Below, piece by piece: positions 7,482-14,616 of a stretch of 15,816 nt of DNA. Below the pieces are notes generated by a model. That model was given only the letters and a program-made list of their open reading frames with translations. It ran no database searches and had not been told where the DNA came from. Origin of the DNA: JADCCX01 sp031373545 (GTDB lineage: Bacteria > Pseudomonadota > Alphaproteobacteria > Rhizobiales > Beijerinckiaceae); the NCBI GenBank assembly GCA_031373545.1, contig JANMMT010000013.1:1-15816 (forward strand), in the 5' to 3' direction. Both the position numbers and the translations under genes were made by a program. The number at the start of each line of letters is the position of its first letter. Positions within the stretch are counted from its first letter, which is position 1.

Positions 7482-8175
7482 CAAGGCGGCCCTCCACAAA
7501 GAGGTCAATCATGGCTTCGACCGCGTTGAAGCTGTCAATGATGCGCCGTGCGCCAGCCTCCATCAACTCGTCAGGCTCACCGTAACCATAGCTCACCCCG
7601 ATGGCGGAAGCCCCGGCGGACACCGCCATCTGCATGTCATAGATGGAATCGCCGATGACGAGCGTGCTGGCGGGGCGAATGCCCGTCTCGCGGCAGGCGT
7701 TCAGCACCATGTCCGGCGCGGGCTTGGAGGCCGCGGTATCAGCCCCTTGCAGGGTGGTGAAAAGGCCGTGCCAGTCGTTGCGCTCGATCAGCCAGTTGAT
7801 CCCGCGCAGCGCCTTGCCTGTGGCTGTGCCCAGCACAACATCTTCGCGCCGCCCGAGACGCCGCAACGTTGCATCCACACCGGGGTAGATTTCCTCGTGA
7901 TAATGCGCGGCCTGCCGCATCGCGTGAAAATGGGCCTTGTACGCTTCCGCCATGCGCTCGGAGGGGGCATCCGGCCCCAGCAGGTCAGCGATGGCCAGCG
8001 GTAGCGACCGCCCCACGATACGCCGCACGGCCTCGGCGCTGGGCTTTGGATAGCCAAAAGCAGGAAAAATCTGCTCGAATGTCGCGCGAATGGAGTGCTG
8101 GCCATCCACCAGCGTGCCATCAAGATCAAACAGCACGAGCTTTCGGGCGGCAGAGGCGGGTGGATGAGCAATCAT
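7474..8175 (-). CDS. HAD superfamily hydrolase (phosphoglycolate phosphatase-like)
   Basis: Cytosolic phosphatase of HAD subfamily IA; the exact phosphoester substrate is not determined by sequence. In the 233-residue product the four HAD motifs are present: I, FDLDGTLVD with nucleophile Asp17 and acid/base Asp19; II, GTATGK with Thr119; III, Lys151 in SKPAPD; IV, IGDSIYDM with Asp176 and Asp180. The helical cap between residues 25 and 95 is of the C1 type. The ATG at 8175 follows GGGGAGAGG. The stop overlaps the ATP12 start by 8 bases. In related genomes this gene commonly lies between an rluC-type gene and the ATP12 gene; here a PsiF-repeat gene has come between it and rluC. It might act as a metabolite-repair phosphatase, but that is only inference. 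Confidence 0.92.
   Translation of the reverse strand: MIAHPPASAARKLVLFDLDGTLVDGQHSIRATFEQIFPAFGYPKPSAEAVRRIVGRSLPLAIADLLGPDAPSERMAEAYKAHFHAMRQAAHYHEEIYPGVDATLRRLGRREDVVLGTATGKALRGINWLIERNDWHGLFTTLQGADTAASKPAPDMVLNACRETGIRPASTLVIGDSIYDMQMAVSAGASAIGVSYGYGEPDELMEAGARRIIDSFNAVEAMIDLFVEGRLDA
7490..7495 (-). promoter_or_regulatory. Ribosome binding site deciding the ATP12 start
   Basis: GGAGGG on the minus strand, 8 bases before the ATG at 7481 and inside the last codons of the HAD gene. It supports the inner start over the ATG at 7508. Confidence 0.65.
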
Positions 8176-8224
8176 GCCTCTCCCCTGCCCCCATGCGGAC
8201 CCTCATGTCCAGACCCTAAATGCC

Positions 8225-8758
8225 TCAGGCGCGGCCCATGCAGGTCCGCATGAAATTGCGACGCTCGATACCCTCGAGATTTTTGGCGCGCACCTCGTCG
8301 CGACAATCGAACTGCTTCTTCATCTCGGGCTTTTTGGCGATGATGCAGGCCTGCATGGCCTTGCGGCGCTCATCCCCGCGCGGGAGATCCTTGCGCTTGG
8401 TTTCTTCGCGGCAGGCACTGCTGACCTGTTTCATCTCGCCGCGGCGGTTCCTGACCTCGGCCATGCGCTCCTTGAACGAAGGATTGCGCGCCTCGAGGCA
8501 GGTTGTCATGGCCTTGCGGCGCTCGCCTCGGTCCATATCCTTGCCGCGCATCTCATCGCGGCAGGCCTTGCGATCAGCGCGGAAGGCTTCGCGCTGCTCA
8601 GGCGTGTAGCGCGCCTCACCGCGCGGAACGGGCGCGGGCGCAACCGCAGCGGGGGGCGCAGCAGGGGGCGCTGCGGGCGGCGGAGCGGGCGAAACAGTTT
8701 GGGCATGGGCGGCAACCGACAGACAGGATGCAAGCAAAACAGCCGAAAGACGCAGCAT
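8225..8758 (-). CDS. Secreted protein with three PsiF-type repeats
   Basis: Predicted periplasmic or secreted 177-residue protein of unknown function. It has a signal peptide (MLRLSAVLLASCLSVAAHA, likely cut after residue 19), an Ala/Pro-rich linker at about 22-45, and then three related, strongly charged repeats at about 62-91, 112-142 and 148-177. Each repeat starts with a Cys in a C-R-(D/E)-E context and ends with a second Cys: Cys66/87, Cys116/138 and Cys152/173, with E-R-R in or before the middle and a K-A-M or N-F-M element before the second Cys. This matches the short PsiF repeat, named from a phosphate-starvation-inducible E. coli protein. The paired cysteines suggest one disulfide per repeat. 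GGGGAG lies 7 bases before the ATG. I see no Pho box, so phosphate control is unproven. Confidence 0.8.
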   Translation of the reverse strand: MLRLSAVLLASCLSVAAHAQTVSPAPPPAAPPAAPPAAVAPAPVPRGEARYTPEQREAFRADRKACRDEMRGKDMDRGERRKAMTTCLEARNPSFKERMAEVRNRRGEMKQVSSACREETKRKDLPRGDERRKAMQACIIAKKPEMKKQFDCRDEVRAKNLEGIERRNFMRTCMGRA

Positions 8759-8818
8759 GGTGACACTCCCCTTGATGATGTGCGCACCATACTAGCGCTG
8801 TTTTCCTGAAAGCACCCT

Positions 8819-8863
8819 ATCCGCAAGATGACGGATTGGTCATATCCTGATTTCTCACAGGAT
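8819..8863. repeat. Two small inverted repeats between rluC and the PsiF-repeat gene
   Basis: ATCCG (8819-8823) / CGGAT (8832-8836) with 8 bases between, and ATCCTG (8844-8849) / CAGGAT (8858-8863) also with 8 bases between. They fill the 133-base gap downstream of rluC and upstream of the PsiF-repeat gene on the minus strand. No T-tract follows either stem. They may be an operator or an mRNA-stabilising hairpin; the evidence is symmetry only. Confidence 0.35.
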
Positions 8864-8891
8864 CTGGTGCATGGCGCGCAAAAACAGCGTT

Positions 8892-9995
8892 TCAAGTCTC
8901 GGGTGCGTCGTCGATGGGGTCGTATTGCTTGGCATCGAGCCCCAGCAGATTCCAGCTTTGCTGCATGTGGTCGGGCAGCGGTGCCGTCACATCCAGCGTG
9001 CCGCCCGAGGGCAGCGGCATGACGATCCGCCGCGCATGCAGATGCAGGCGGTTCTGCACGCCGCCGGGCAGGTTCCAGTTCTCGATGTTGAAGTATTTCG
9101 GGTCCCCCAGAATCGGGTGCCCGATTTCGGCGCAGTGCACGCGCAACTGGTGGGTGCGGCCCGTCACGGGCTTCAGCGAAACCCAGGAGAACTTCAGCGC
9201 AGCCTGATCCACCACGGCGTAATAGGTCAGCGCATGGGTCGCGTCGCGGCTCTGGTTCACGACCTTCATCTTCTGGTCGCCGTATTCATCCTCGCCCTTG
9301 GCGATGAACGTGGAAATCCGCCCCTGCCGCACCTTGGGCACACCCACGCAGAGCGCCCAGTACACCTTCTTGGTGCTGCGCTGGCGAAAGGCCTTGCTGA
9401 TCTCGGCGGCGGCCTTGCGGCTACGGGCGATCACCAGCACGCCCGTCGTATCGCGGTCGAGGCGGTGTACCAGGCGCGGGATATCCCCGCGCGGCGTGGC
9501 GAGCGCTGGCAGCATGCCATCGATGTGCCGCGTCAGGCCCGAGCCGCCCTGTACAGCGAGTCCGAACGGCTTGTTGAGCACGAACACATCCTTGTCCTCG
9601 TACAGGATCAGGCTGCGCAGGAAATCCCCGTCCGAGCTGCGCACCATGCCGCCCCGGCTGGCCCCGGCGGTGCCAGGCGCCCGGCGGCCCTCTTGGATCG
9701 GCGCATGAGCGCGCGGAGTCTGCGCATCATCCTCATGACTCTGTGCATCAAGGCGCGCGTTGTAACCCTCTGTGAACTCGACGGTTTTGAACCCGAGCGG
9801 TGGCACGCGGATGCTCTGCCCCACACTCAGGCGCATGTCGCCCTTCACGCGCTTGCCATCGAGGCGAACCTGCCCACCGCGCAGGACCTTCTGCAAATGC
9901 CCGAAGGCCAGATCGGGATAATGCAGCCGGAACCAGCGATCGAGGCGCATGCCGCCCTCGTCCTCCGTCACGACCTTGATTTCAACACCGCTCAT
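8892..9995 (-). CDS. rluC: RluC/RluD-type 23S rRNA pseudouridine synthase
   Basis: Isomerises specific uridines of 23S rRNA to pseudouridine. The 367-residue product has an N-terminal S4 RNA-binding domain (RLDRWFRLHYPDLAFGHLQK at 17-36, then VRLDGKRV) and the RluA-type catalytic domain. The catalytic Asp180 lies in VHRLDRDTTGVLV. LHARRI and the earlier RTHQLRVH near the end are typical of the family. Between the two domains is an unusually long, polar, probably disordered linker (about 75-125) rich in Ala, Arg, Gly and Asp. The gene starts 13 bases after the crcB stop, so the two are probably co-transcribed. The exact target uridines (RluC: 955/2504/2580; RluD: 1911/1915/1917) cannot be assigned from the sequence; RluC is the better guess from order context. 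Confidence 0.92.
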   Translation of the reverse strand: MSGVEIKVVTEDEGGMRLDRWFRLHYPDLAFGHLQKVLRGGQVRLDGKRVKGDMRLSVGQSIRVPPLGFKTVEFTEGYNARLDAQSHEDDAQTPRAHAPIQEGRRAPGTAGASRGGMVRSSDGDFLRSLILYEDKDVFVLNKPFGLAVQGGSGLTRHIDGMLPALATPRGDIPRLVHRLDRDTTGVLVIARSRKAAAEISKAFRQRSTKKVYWALCVGVPKVRQGRISTFIAKGEDEYGDQKMKVVNQSRDATHALTYYAVVDQAALKFSWVSLKPVTGRTHQLRVHCAEIGHPILGDPKYFNIENWNLPGGVQNRLHLHARRIVMPLPSGGTLDVTAPLPDHMQQSWNLLGLDAKQYDPIDDAPET

Positions 9996-10008
9996 GGGCC
10001 TGCACCGT

Positions 10009-10404
10009 TCATGCGGCTATCGCTTTGCCGATTGCGAGGCCGAGTGCAACCCCAAGCAGCGACGTGAGCACAGAACCAGCGACATAAAGCAAAAATCCTG
10101 TCTGATCCTGCCGCATACAGAGCAAGGCCCCGTCGAGCGCAAAGGCCGAAAACGTCGTGAACCCGCCCAGCACGCCGGTCATCAACAGCAACCGCGCCTG
10201 CGGCACGCCCTCCTCTGGCAGTGGCAGCAGACGAAACAGCACACCCATGAGGCAGCAGCCAATGACATTGACGGCAAACGTGCCCCAGGGCCAGCCACTG
10301 GTGGGCGTGAATGGCCCCATCCAGCGCGCGGTCATGAGGCCGGTGCCGTAGCGCAGCACCGAGCCCAGGCCACCGCCGAGGAAAACGAGGAATATGGAGT
10401 GCAC
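10009..10404 (-). CDS. crcB: Fluoride ion channel CrcB/Fluc
   Basis: Small dual-topology membrane channel that exports fluoride. The start is taken as GTG at 10404 because AAGGG lies 7 bases upstream and the resulting 131-residue protein begins directly with the first membrane segment; a far upstream ATG at 10482 would add 26 basic residues atypical of the family. Four membrane segments are visible. Family motifs: GGGLGSVLRYG near the N-terminus, GTFAVNVIGCCLMG with the pore Asn, and GVLGGFTTFSAF with the helix-break and pore phenylalanines. It heads a minus-strand run with rluC 13 bases downstream. I see no fluoride riboswitch in the preceding 180 bases. Confidence 0.93.
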   Translation of the reverse strand: MHSIFLVFLGGGLGSVLRYGTGLMTARWMGPFTPTSGWPWGTFAVNVIGCCLMGVLFRLLPLPEEGVPQARLLLMTGVLGGFTTFSAFALDGALLCMRQDQTGFLLYVAGSVLTSLLGVALGLAIGKAIAA

Positions 10405-10411
10405 GACAAAA

Positions 10412-10416
10412 CCCTT
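10412..10416 (-). promoter_or_regulatory. Ribosome binding site deciding the crcB GTG start
   Basis: AAGGG on the minus strand, 7 bases before the GTG at 10404. No comparable site stands before the ATG at 10482. Confidence 0.6.
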
Positions 10417-10467
10417 GGGCAGACGCGTCTGCCTTGCTCTCTTGCGTTTTAGGTGCGCCGGCCAGTG

Positions 10468-10487
10468 ACAACAAGCACGCATGTTGT
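10468..10487. promoter_or_regulatory. Palindrome in the crcB / TAXI intergenic region
   Basis: ACAACA (10468-10473) and TGTTGT (10482-10487) are perfect arms, and inner GC (10475-10476) matches GC (10479-10480), giving 16 of 20 symmetric positions. The size fits a dimeric repressor or activator site. It lies between the divergent crcB and TAXI genes. Confidence 0.4.
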
Positions 10488-10492
10488 GGGCT

Positions 10493-10517
10493 CATGTGAC
10501 CATGCTGCCATCACATG
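10493..10517. promoter_or_regulatory. Second inverted repeat upstream of the TAXI gene
   Basis: Perfect 7-bp arms CATGTGA (10493-10499) and TCACATG (10511-10517) with an 11-base spacer, about 70 bases before the TAXI start codon. The arms contain TGTGA and TCACA as in a CRP box, but the spacer is 11 rather than 6 bases, so it is not a standard CRP site. Candidate operator only. Confidence 0.4.
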
Positions 10518-10587
10518 GAGTTTGGCTTGTGCCGGCGCCGCGGGCTGTGCAGACTGCCATCACCACACGTACGAGAGGACGAACACC

Positions 10588-11541
10588 ATGCGCTTGTCAC
10601 GTCGCAACTTTGCAGGCCTTGCCGCCACCGCCGCTTTCGTGCCGCAATGGGCACGGGCACAGACCGCTGCTCTGGATTTTCTCACAGCAGGGCCGGGCAG
10701 CGGTTTTCTTCCCTATGGCCAGGGGATTGCGGAGGCCGTCAACCGCGACAGCACCATGCGTCTGACGGTGAAGGAAACCAAAGGATCGATCGAGAACCTG
10801 AGCGGTGTCGAAGCCAATGTGGCGGCAATCGGCACGGCGTTTCTCGGCTCGGCGTATGAGGCCATCAATGGCATCGGTCCTTTTGCCGGCCGCACCCATG
10901 TCAATTTGCGCGCGATCGCACCGATGTACGAGACCTCGTTCCAGATCGCTGCGCGAACGGCTTCGGGCCTGTCAACGGTTGCGGCGCTTGCCGGCAAGCG
11001 GGTGGGCGTCGGTCCTGCGGGCGGTCCTGCCGAGGCGTTTTTCAAAGGGCTGGGAGAAGTGACCGGCCTCGCCTTCACGATTGTCAACGGCACATCTGCC
11101 GAGCTTGAGGCAGCTTACCTCGCCGGCACCATCGACGCCTTCTGGCAGGGTGCCAGCATTCCCATTCCCGCACTGCAGCGCATGGCAAACCAGACCGACA
11201 CCGTTGTCTTCGGCCTGACGGACTCCGAGATCGCACTTATGCTGAAGCGCTTTCCCTATCTTTTGCCGGGGGAGGTTGCGCCCGCCACCTACAGGGGTCA
11301 GAGCAGCGCGATCCGCTCCGTCGCCGCCTGGAACATCATTGTCGCACACAAGGCGCTTGAAGTAGCCACAGCCTATGCCCTGACGCGCGCCATCCTGACG
11401 GCACCCGACATCGTGGCGCTGACCAAGGGGGCCGGGGTCGGCACCAAAGCGGCCCATGCCCCGCTCAACACCGTCGTGCCGTATCACGCAGGGGCCGCAC
11501 GCTATCTTGCGGAAGCAGGCGTGCGCGTGGCGGCAGGCTGA
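10588..11541 (+). CDS. TAXI-family TRAP transporter solute-binding protein
   Basis: Periplasmic receptor that would hand a small acid such as a dicarboxylate or amino acid to a TRAP permease; the ligand is unknown. The start ATG at 10588 follows GAGAGGA by 8 bases, and the 317-residue product opens with a twin-arginine signal (SRRNFAG, hydrophobic stretch, cut near ARAQ at about 25). An upstream in-frame ATG at 10453 is rejected because it would bury the signal peptide. TAXI features include FLTAGPGSGFLPYGQGIAEA, the segment GKRVGVGPAGGPAEAF, and YLAGTIDAFWQGASIP. No TRAP membrane subunit (fused QM) is nearby; the flanking genes are crcB and rarA on the other strand, so it is an orphan receptor here. 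The gene ends 12 bases from the convergent rarA stop. Confidence 0.87.
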   Translation: MRLSRRNFAGLAATAAFVPQWARAQTAALDFLTAGPGSGFLPYGQGIAEAVNRDSTMRLTVKETKGSIENLSGVEANVAAIGTAFLGSAYEAINGIGPFAGRTHVNLRAIAPMYETSFQIAARTASGLSTVAALAGKRVGVGPAGGPAEAFFKGLGEVTGLAFTIVNGTSAELEAAYLAGTIDAFWQGASIPIPALQRMANQTDTVVFGLTDSEIALMLKRFPYLLPGEVAPATYRGQSSAIRSVAAWNIIVAHKALEVATAYALTRAILTAPDIVALTKGAGVGTKAAHAPLNTVVPYHAGAARYLAEAGVRVAAG

Positions 11542-11553
11542 AGTGCATTGCTG

Positions 11554-12861
11554 CTAGGGCTGACGCTCCTGGCGCAGCTTTTCCCACCATTCCAGCCGCT
11601 TGGCGATCTCGCGCTCGAATCCACGCTCCACAGGCGCGTAGAACCGCTGCCGCCCCAGCTTGTCCGGCCAATAGTTCTGGCCTGAAAACGCGTCGGGCGC
11701 ATCATGATCATAGGCGTAATCTCCGCCATACCCTTCCGTTTTCATGAACGCCGTCGGCGCATTCAAGATGGTCTTGGGCGGCATCAGCGAGCCCGCCTCT
11801 TTGGCGACTCTGCGAGCGGCCTTGTAGGCCTTATAGGCCGCGTTGGATTTGGGCGCGGTCGCCAGGTAAAGCACGGCGTTGGCCAACGCCAGCTCGCCCT
11901 CAGGAGAGCCCAGCTGCTCATAGGTTTCCGCCGCCGCCCGTGCGTGGATCAGTGCCTGCGGATCCGCCAGGCCAATGTCCTCCACCGCCATGCGCACGAG
12001 CCGCCGCGCCAGAAAACGCGGGTCTTCGCCCCCTTCGAGCATGCGGCAGAAATAATAAAGCGCCGCATCCGGATCCGAGCCGCGGATGGTTTTATGGAGC
12101 GCAGAAATCAGATTGTAATGTCCCTCCTGTGCCTTGTCGTAGATGGGCGCGCGGCGCTGAATTGCGGCGCTGAGACCAGCCACATCGAAGACCTCATCGG
12201 CCCGTGCGGCCCGCCAGACCTCTTCGGCCAAGGTCAAGATGGCACGTCCGTCGCCGTCGGCCATGCCCAGCAGCGCGTGGCGGGCATCAGCGTCCAGCGG
12301 CAGGGCACGCCCCTCCTCCGCCTCGGCGCGCACCAGCAGTGCCGCCAGCGCGTCCTCATCAAGGGCCTTGAAGGTCAAGACACGCGCGCGGGACAAAAGC
12401 GCGGCGTTGAGCGCGAAAGACGGGTTTTCCGTCGTCGCGCCCACCAGCGTGATCGTGCCGTCTTCCATCACGGGCAGAAAACTGTCCTGCTGCGTGCGGT
12501 TGAAACGGTGAATTTCATCCACAAAGAGCAGCGTCCCCTGCCCCATGCTGCGCCTGCTGCGAGCGGCCTCGAACGCCTTCTTCAGGTCCGCCACGCCGGT
12601 AAAAATTGCTGATATCTGTTCGAAATGCAGCTGCGTGCCACCCGCCAGCAACCGCGCCACCGTGGTTTTGCCCGTGCCCGGCGGCCCCCAGAAAATCAGC
12701 GAGCCAATCTTGTTGCCCTCGACAAGCCGTGTCAGCGCGCCGTCCGGCCCTGTGATATGCGCCTGCCCCGCGACGTCCGTGAGTTCACGGGGCCGCAGCC
12801 GGTCGGCCAGCGGGCGCGGCGCCTCGCGTTCAAGCCCGGCTGCGGCAAAGAGATTTGTCAT
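11554..12861 (-). CDS. rarA: Replication-associated recombination ATPase RarA (MgsA)
   Basis: AAA+ ATPase of the clamp-loader/RuvB clade that acts at stalled replication forks with SSB and RecA. The 435-residue product is the usual size. Walker A is GPPGTGKT at 59-66, Walker B is LLFVDEIHRF at 111-120, and sensor 1 is in GATTENPSF at 141-149. LLSRARV follows as the arginine-finger region. The C-terminal tetramerisation part shows ISALHKTIRGSDPDAALYY and later PKSNAAYKAYKAA and the family tail GYGGDYAYDHD. An ATG at 12861 follows the degP stop by 84 bases on the same strand, and the Shine-Dalgarno site is weak. Likely co-transcribed with degP. Confidence 0.96.
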   Translation of the reverse strand: MTNLFAAAGLEREAPRPLADRLRPRELTDVAGQAHITGPDGALTRLVEGNKIGSLIFWGPPGTGKTTVARLLAGGTQLHFEQISAIFTGVADLKKAFEAARSRRSMGQGTLLFVDEIHRFNRTQQDSFLPVMEDGTITLVGATTENPSFALNAALLSRARVLTFKALDEDALAALLVRAEAEEGRALPLDADARHALLGMADGDGRAILTLAEEVWRAARADEVFDVAGLSAAIQRRAPIYDKAQEGHYNLISALHKTIRGSDPDAALYYFCRMLEGGEDPRFLARRLVRMAVEDIGLADPQALIHARAAAETYEQLGSPEGELALANAVLYLATAPKSNAAYKAYKAARRVAKEAGSLMPPKTILNAPTAFMKTEGYGGDYAYDHDAPDAFSGQNYWPDKLGRQRFYAPVERGFEREIAKRLEWWEKLRQERQP

Positions 12862-12865
12862 TCAC

Positions 12866-12947
12866 ATGCATCCAGGGTGCATTCGAATGGCCTGTGTGGA
12901 GCATGTCTCTGGTCGGAAAACAGGTTTCCCCTTGTCCCTGACATGCT
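12866..12947. repeat. Nested inverted repeats between degP and rarA
   Basis: Three symmetric elements: ATGCA (12866-12870) / TGCAT (12878-12882); the perfect 10-bp palindrome CATTCGAATG (12880-12889); and AGCATGTC (12900-12907) / GACATGCT (12940-12947) with a 32-base loop, whose outer arm overlaps the degP stop codon. Within that loop GGAAA (12915-12919) can pair with TTTCC (12925-12929). No T-tract on either strand marks a terminator. This may be an intercistronic mRNA structure that lowers rarA expression relative to degP. Confidence 0.4.
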
Positions 12948-14406
12948 AGCCCCCAAACAATTGCTGCGTGAAAACCTGCCCGCCACGGTTGATGCTGAGG
13001 ATCCAGCGCTGGCTGCGCTCGCGCGTCAGGCGCTCGACATCGCGCGTCGTGGACGGCTTTTCGTTGTTGATCGCAATGAGGAGATCGCCTTTCTGAAACC
13101 CCACCTGCTGCGCCGTGGAGCCGGGCTCGACCTCGCTGACGACAACACCGTCTCCTGCCGTTTCCAGCGAGAGCTCCTCTGCCACGGCGGGCGAGAGATT
13201 GAGCACGGTCAAGCCCATCAACGGCGAGCGTGTCTTGATCACCACGGGATCGCGCGGGCGCGTTTCGGGTGCACTGCCGAGCTTGATCGGCACAACGATG
13301 CGCTTGCCGGCGCGCAGCACGGTGAGCGACGACGTGCCCGATATCCCCTTTGTGGCGAAGCGGAAACCGAAGGCATCAGGATCCGTGACCTCCTGCCCAT
13401 CGACCGCCACGATCACATCACCACGCCGCACGCCGCCCTCCGTCGCGGGGCTGCGCTCCACCGTGCTGGCCACAAGCGCGCCGGTGGGTCGATCCAGCCC
13501 CAGCGCTTCGGCCTTCTCGCGGTCGAGCGCCTCCAGACGCGCGCCGAACCACGGCCGTCGCACCGTCGCGCCGCCGCCCCGCGCGCTGTCGACGACGATC
13601 CGCACCATGTTGGCCGGAATGGCGAAGCCGATGCCATGGCTGCCGCCCGAACGCGAGAATATGGCGGTGTTGATGCCGACGAGACGCCCGTTCATGTCAA
13701 TCAGCGCTCCGCCCGAATTGCCGGGGTTGATGGCCGCATCGGTCTGGATGAAGAACTGATAATCCGTCACGCCGACCTGCGTGCGCGCCAGCGCCGAAAC
13801 GATACCCTGCGTCACCGTCTGCCCCACCCCGAACGGGTTGCCGACGGCCAGCACCATGTCGCCCACCTCCAGCAGATCGGAATCGGCAAGGGTCGCGGCG
13901 GAGAGTCTGGCATCGCCCAGACCCTTGATGCGCAGCACAGCCAGATCCGTGCGCGGATCACGCAGGATGATGTCGGCGTCATACTCGCGCCTGTCGGCCA
14001 GCGAGACCTTGAGCTCGGTCATGCCTTCAATGACATGGTGATTGGTCACCACCAACCCGTCTGCCGACACGATGACACCCGAGCCCACGGATTGCTGGAC
14101 GCGTTCGCGGTTGGCACCCCCTTCGCCGCGCCCGAAGAAATCACGGAAAAACGGATCATCGAAAATGGAACGCTGCTGGCGCTGCTGCTCGCGCCTTGCG
14201 CCGTACACATTGACCACGGCCGGAGCAGCCTGTTTCACCAGAGGCGCAAAAGACATCTGCACCTGCGCACGATTTTCCGGCGTCTGTCGCTGGAAGCTGC
14301 CCTGCGCACGAGCTGCGCCCATGAGCATGAGGCCGGTGGCAAGAGCAAGCAGGATGCGAAGCGGAAAAGCCACCGCAAGGCGGTTGCGACGACGGTGGAC
14401 AACCAT
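12946..14406 (-). CDS. degP: Periplasmic Do-type serine protease (DegP/DegQ/HtrA)
   Basis: ATP-independent periplasmic protease and chaperone that removes misfolded envelope proteins. The 486-residue product has a basic N-terminus and a signal peptide (hydrophobic 10-30, cut near ARAQ at about 34). The trypsin-like domain has the full triad: His124 in TNHHVIEG, Asp154 in RTDLAVL and Ser231 in NPGNSGGAL. Two PDZ domains follow, at about 285-375 (GALVASTVERSPA, then RGDVIVAVDG) and 395-480 (GVVVSEVEPGSTA, then KGDLLIAINNEKP). A Gln/Arg-rich loop (71-106) corresponds to the LA loop. AAGGAG lies 6 bases before the ATG at 14406. A possible heat-shock promoter precedes it. It is the first gene of a degP-rarA pair, with the rplQ/rpoA genes upstream separated by the divergent BLUF gene. 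Confidence 0.96.
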   Translation of the reverse strand: MVVHRRRNRLAVAFPLRILLALATGLMLMGAARAQGSFQRQTPENRAQVQMSFAPLVKQAAPAVVNVYGARREQQRQQRSIFDDPFFRDFFGRGEGGANRERVQQSVGSGVIVSADGLVVTNHHVIEGMTELKVSLADRREYDADIILRDPRTDLAVLRIKGLGDARLSAATLADSDLLEVGDMVLAVGNPFGVGQTVTQGIVSALARTQVGVTDYQFFIQTDAAINPGNSGGALIDMNGRLVGINTAIFSRSGGSHGIGFAIPANMVRIVVDSARGGGATVRRPWFGARLEALDREKAEALGLDRPTGALVASTVERSPATEGGVRRGDVIVAVDGQEVTDPDAFGFRFATKGISGTSSLTVLRAGKRIVVPIKLGSAPETRPRDPVVIKTRSPLMGLTVLNLSPAVAEELSLETAGDGVVVSEVEPGSTAQQVGFQKGDLLIAINNEKPSTTRDVERLTRERSQRWILSINRGGQVFTQQLFGG

Positions 14407-14441
14407 GGAGGGCTCCTTGAAGTTGCAGCTTTGTCAGCAGG

Positions 14442-14470
14442 ATATAGGCATGAGGGCACATTTGTGGAAG
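14442..14470 (-). promoter_or_regulatory. Candidate heat-shock (sigma-32 type) promoter of degP
   Basis: Read on the minus strand, CTTC (14470-14467), 18 bases, then CCTATAT (14448-14442), 35 bases before the degP start codon. This fits the alphaproteobacterial RpoH pattern CTTG-N17/18-CYTATNT with one mismatch, in the -35 element. It also fits a housekeeping promoter (TTCCAC and CTATAT with 17 bases between). A degP gene is a usual heat-shock target, which favours the first reading. Confidence 0.4.
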
Positions 14471-14507
14471 GTGAAAGAGCGCTTTTGCGTGGAGCGGTGC
14501 AACGACG

Positions 14508-14536
14508 ACGTATTTAAACGTATTGGCGCTTGGCGC
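14508..14536. repeat. Short direct repeats in the degP/BLUF divergent region
   Basis: ACGTATT occurs at 14508-14514 and 14518-14524, a 10-base period (one helical turn), and TTGGCGC occurs twice in tandem at 14523-14529 and 14530-14536. This lies about 105 bases from the degP start and 85 bases from the BLUF start. The spacing would suit a tandem-binding regulator. The rest of the 210-base gap holds the degP promoter candidate and the BLUF ribosome site. Confidence 0.35.
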
Positions 14537-14616
14537 GCGGACCCCACATGGTGGAGGCGCAAGACGAAATCTCACCATGGGTTCCACACGGTCGCCCGCG
14601 CTACAGGATATTCCAC

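Noticed and set aside
8176..8224. Second copy of the nrdJ palindromic element before the HAD gene
   Set aside because: Only CCTCTCCCCT is shared; the complementary arm is missing. A small GGAC/GTCC stem at 8197-8210 is too short to mean much.
10493..10517. CRP/FNR binding site
   Set aside because: TGTGA and TCACA half sites are separated by 11 bases instead of 6, so spacing is wrong for a standard CRP or FNR dimer.
10405..10587. Fluoride riboswitch before crcB
   Set aside because: I looked for the crcB-motif core and saw no matching pseudoknot sequence; only inverted repeats are present.
12625..14517. Plus-strand open frame of 630 codons opposite degP and part of rarA
   Set aside because: Antisense to two well-identified genes, of shadow composition (His, Arg, Gly, Ala), with no domain or ribosome site.
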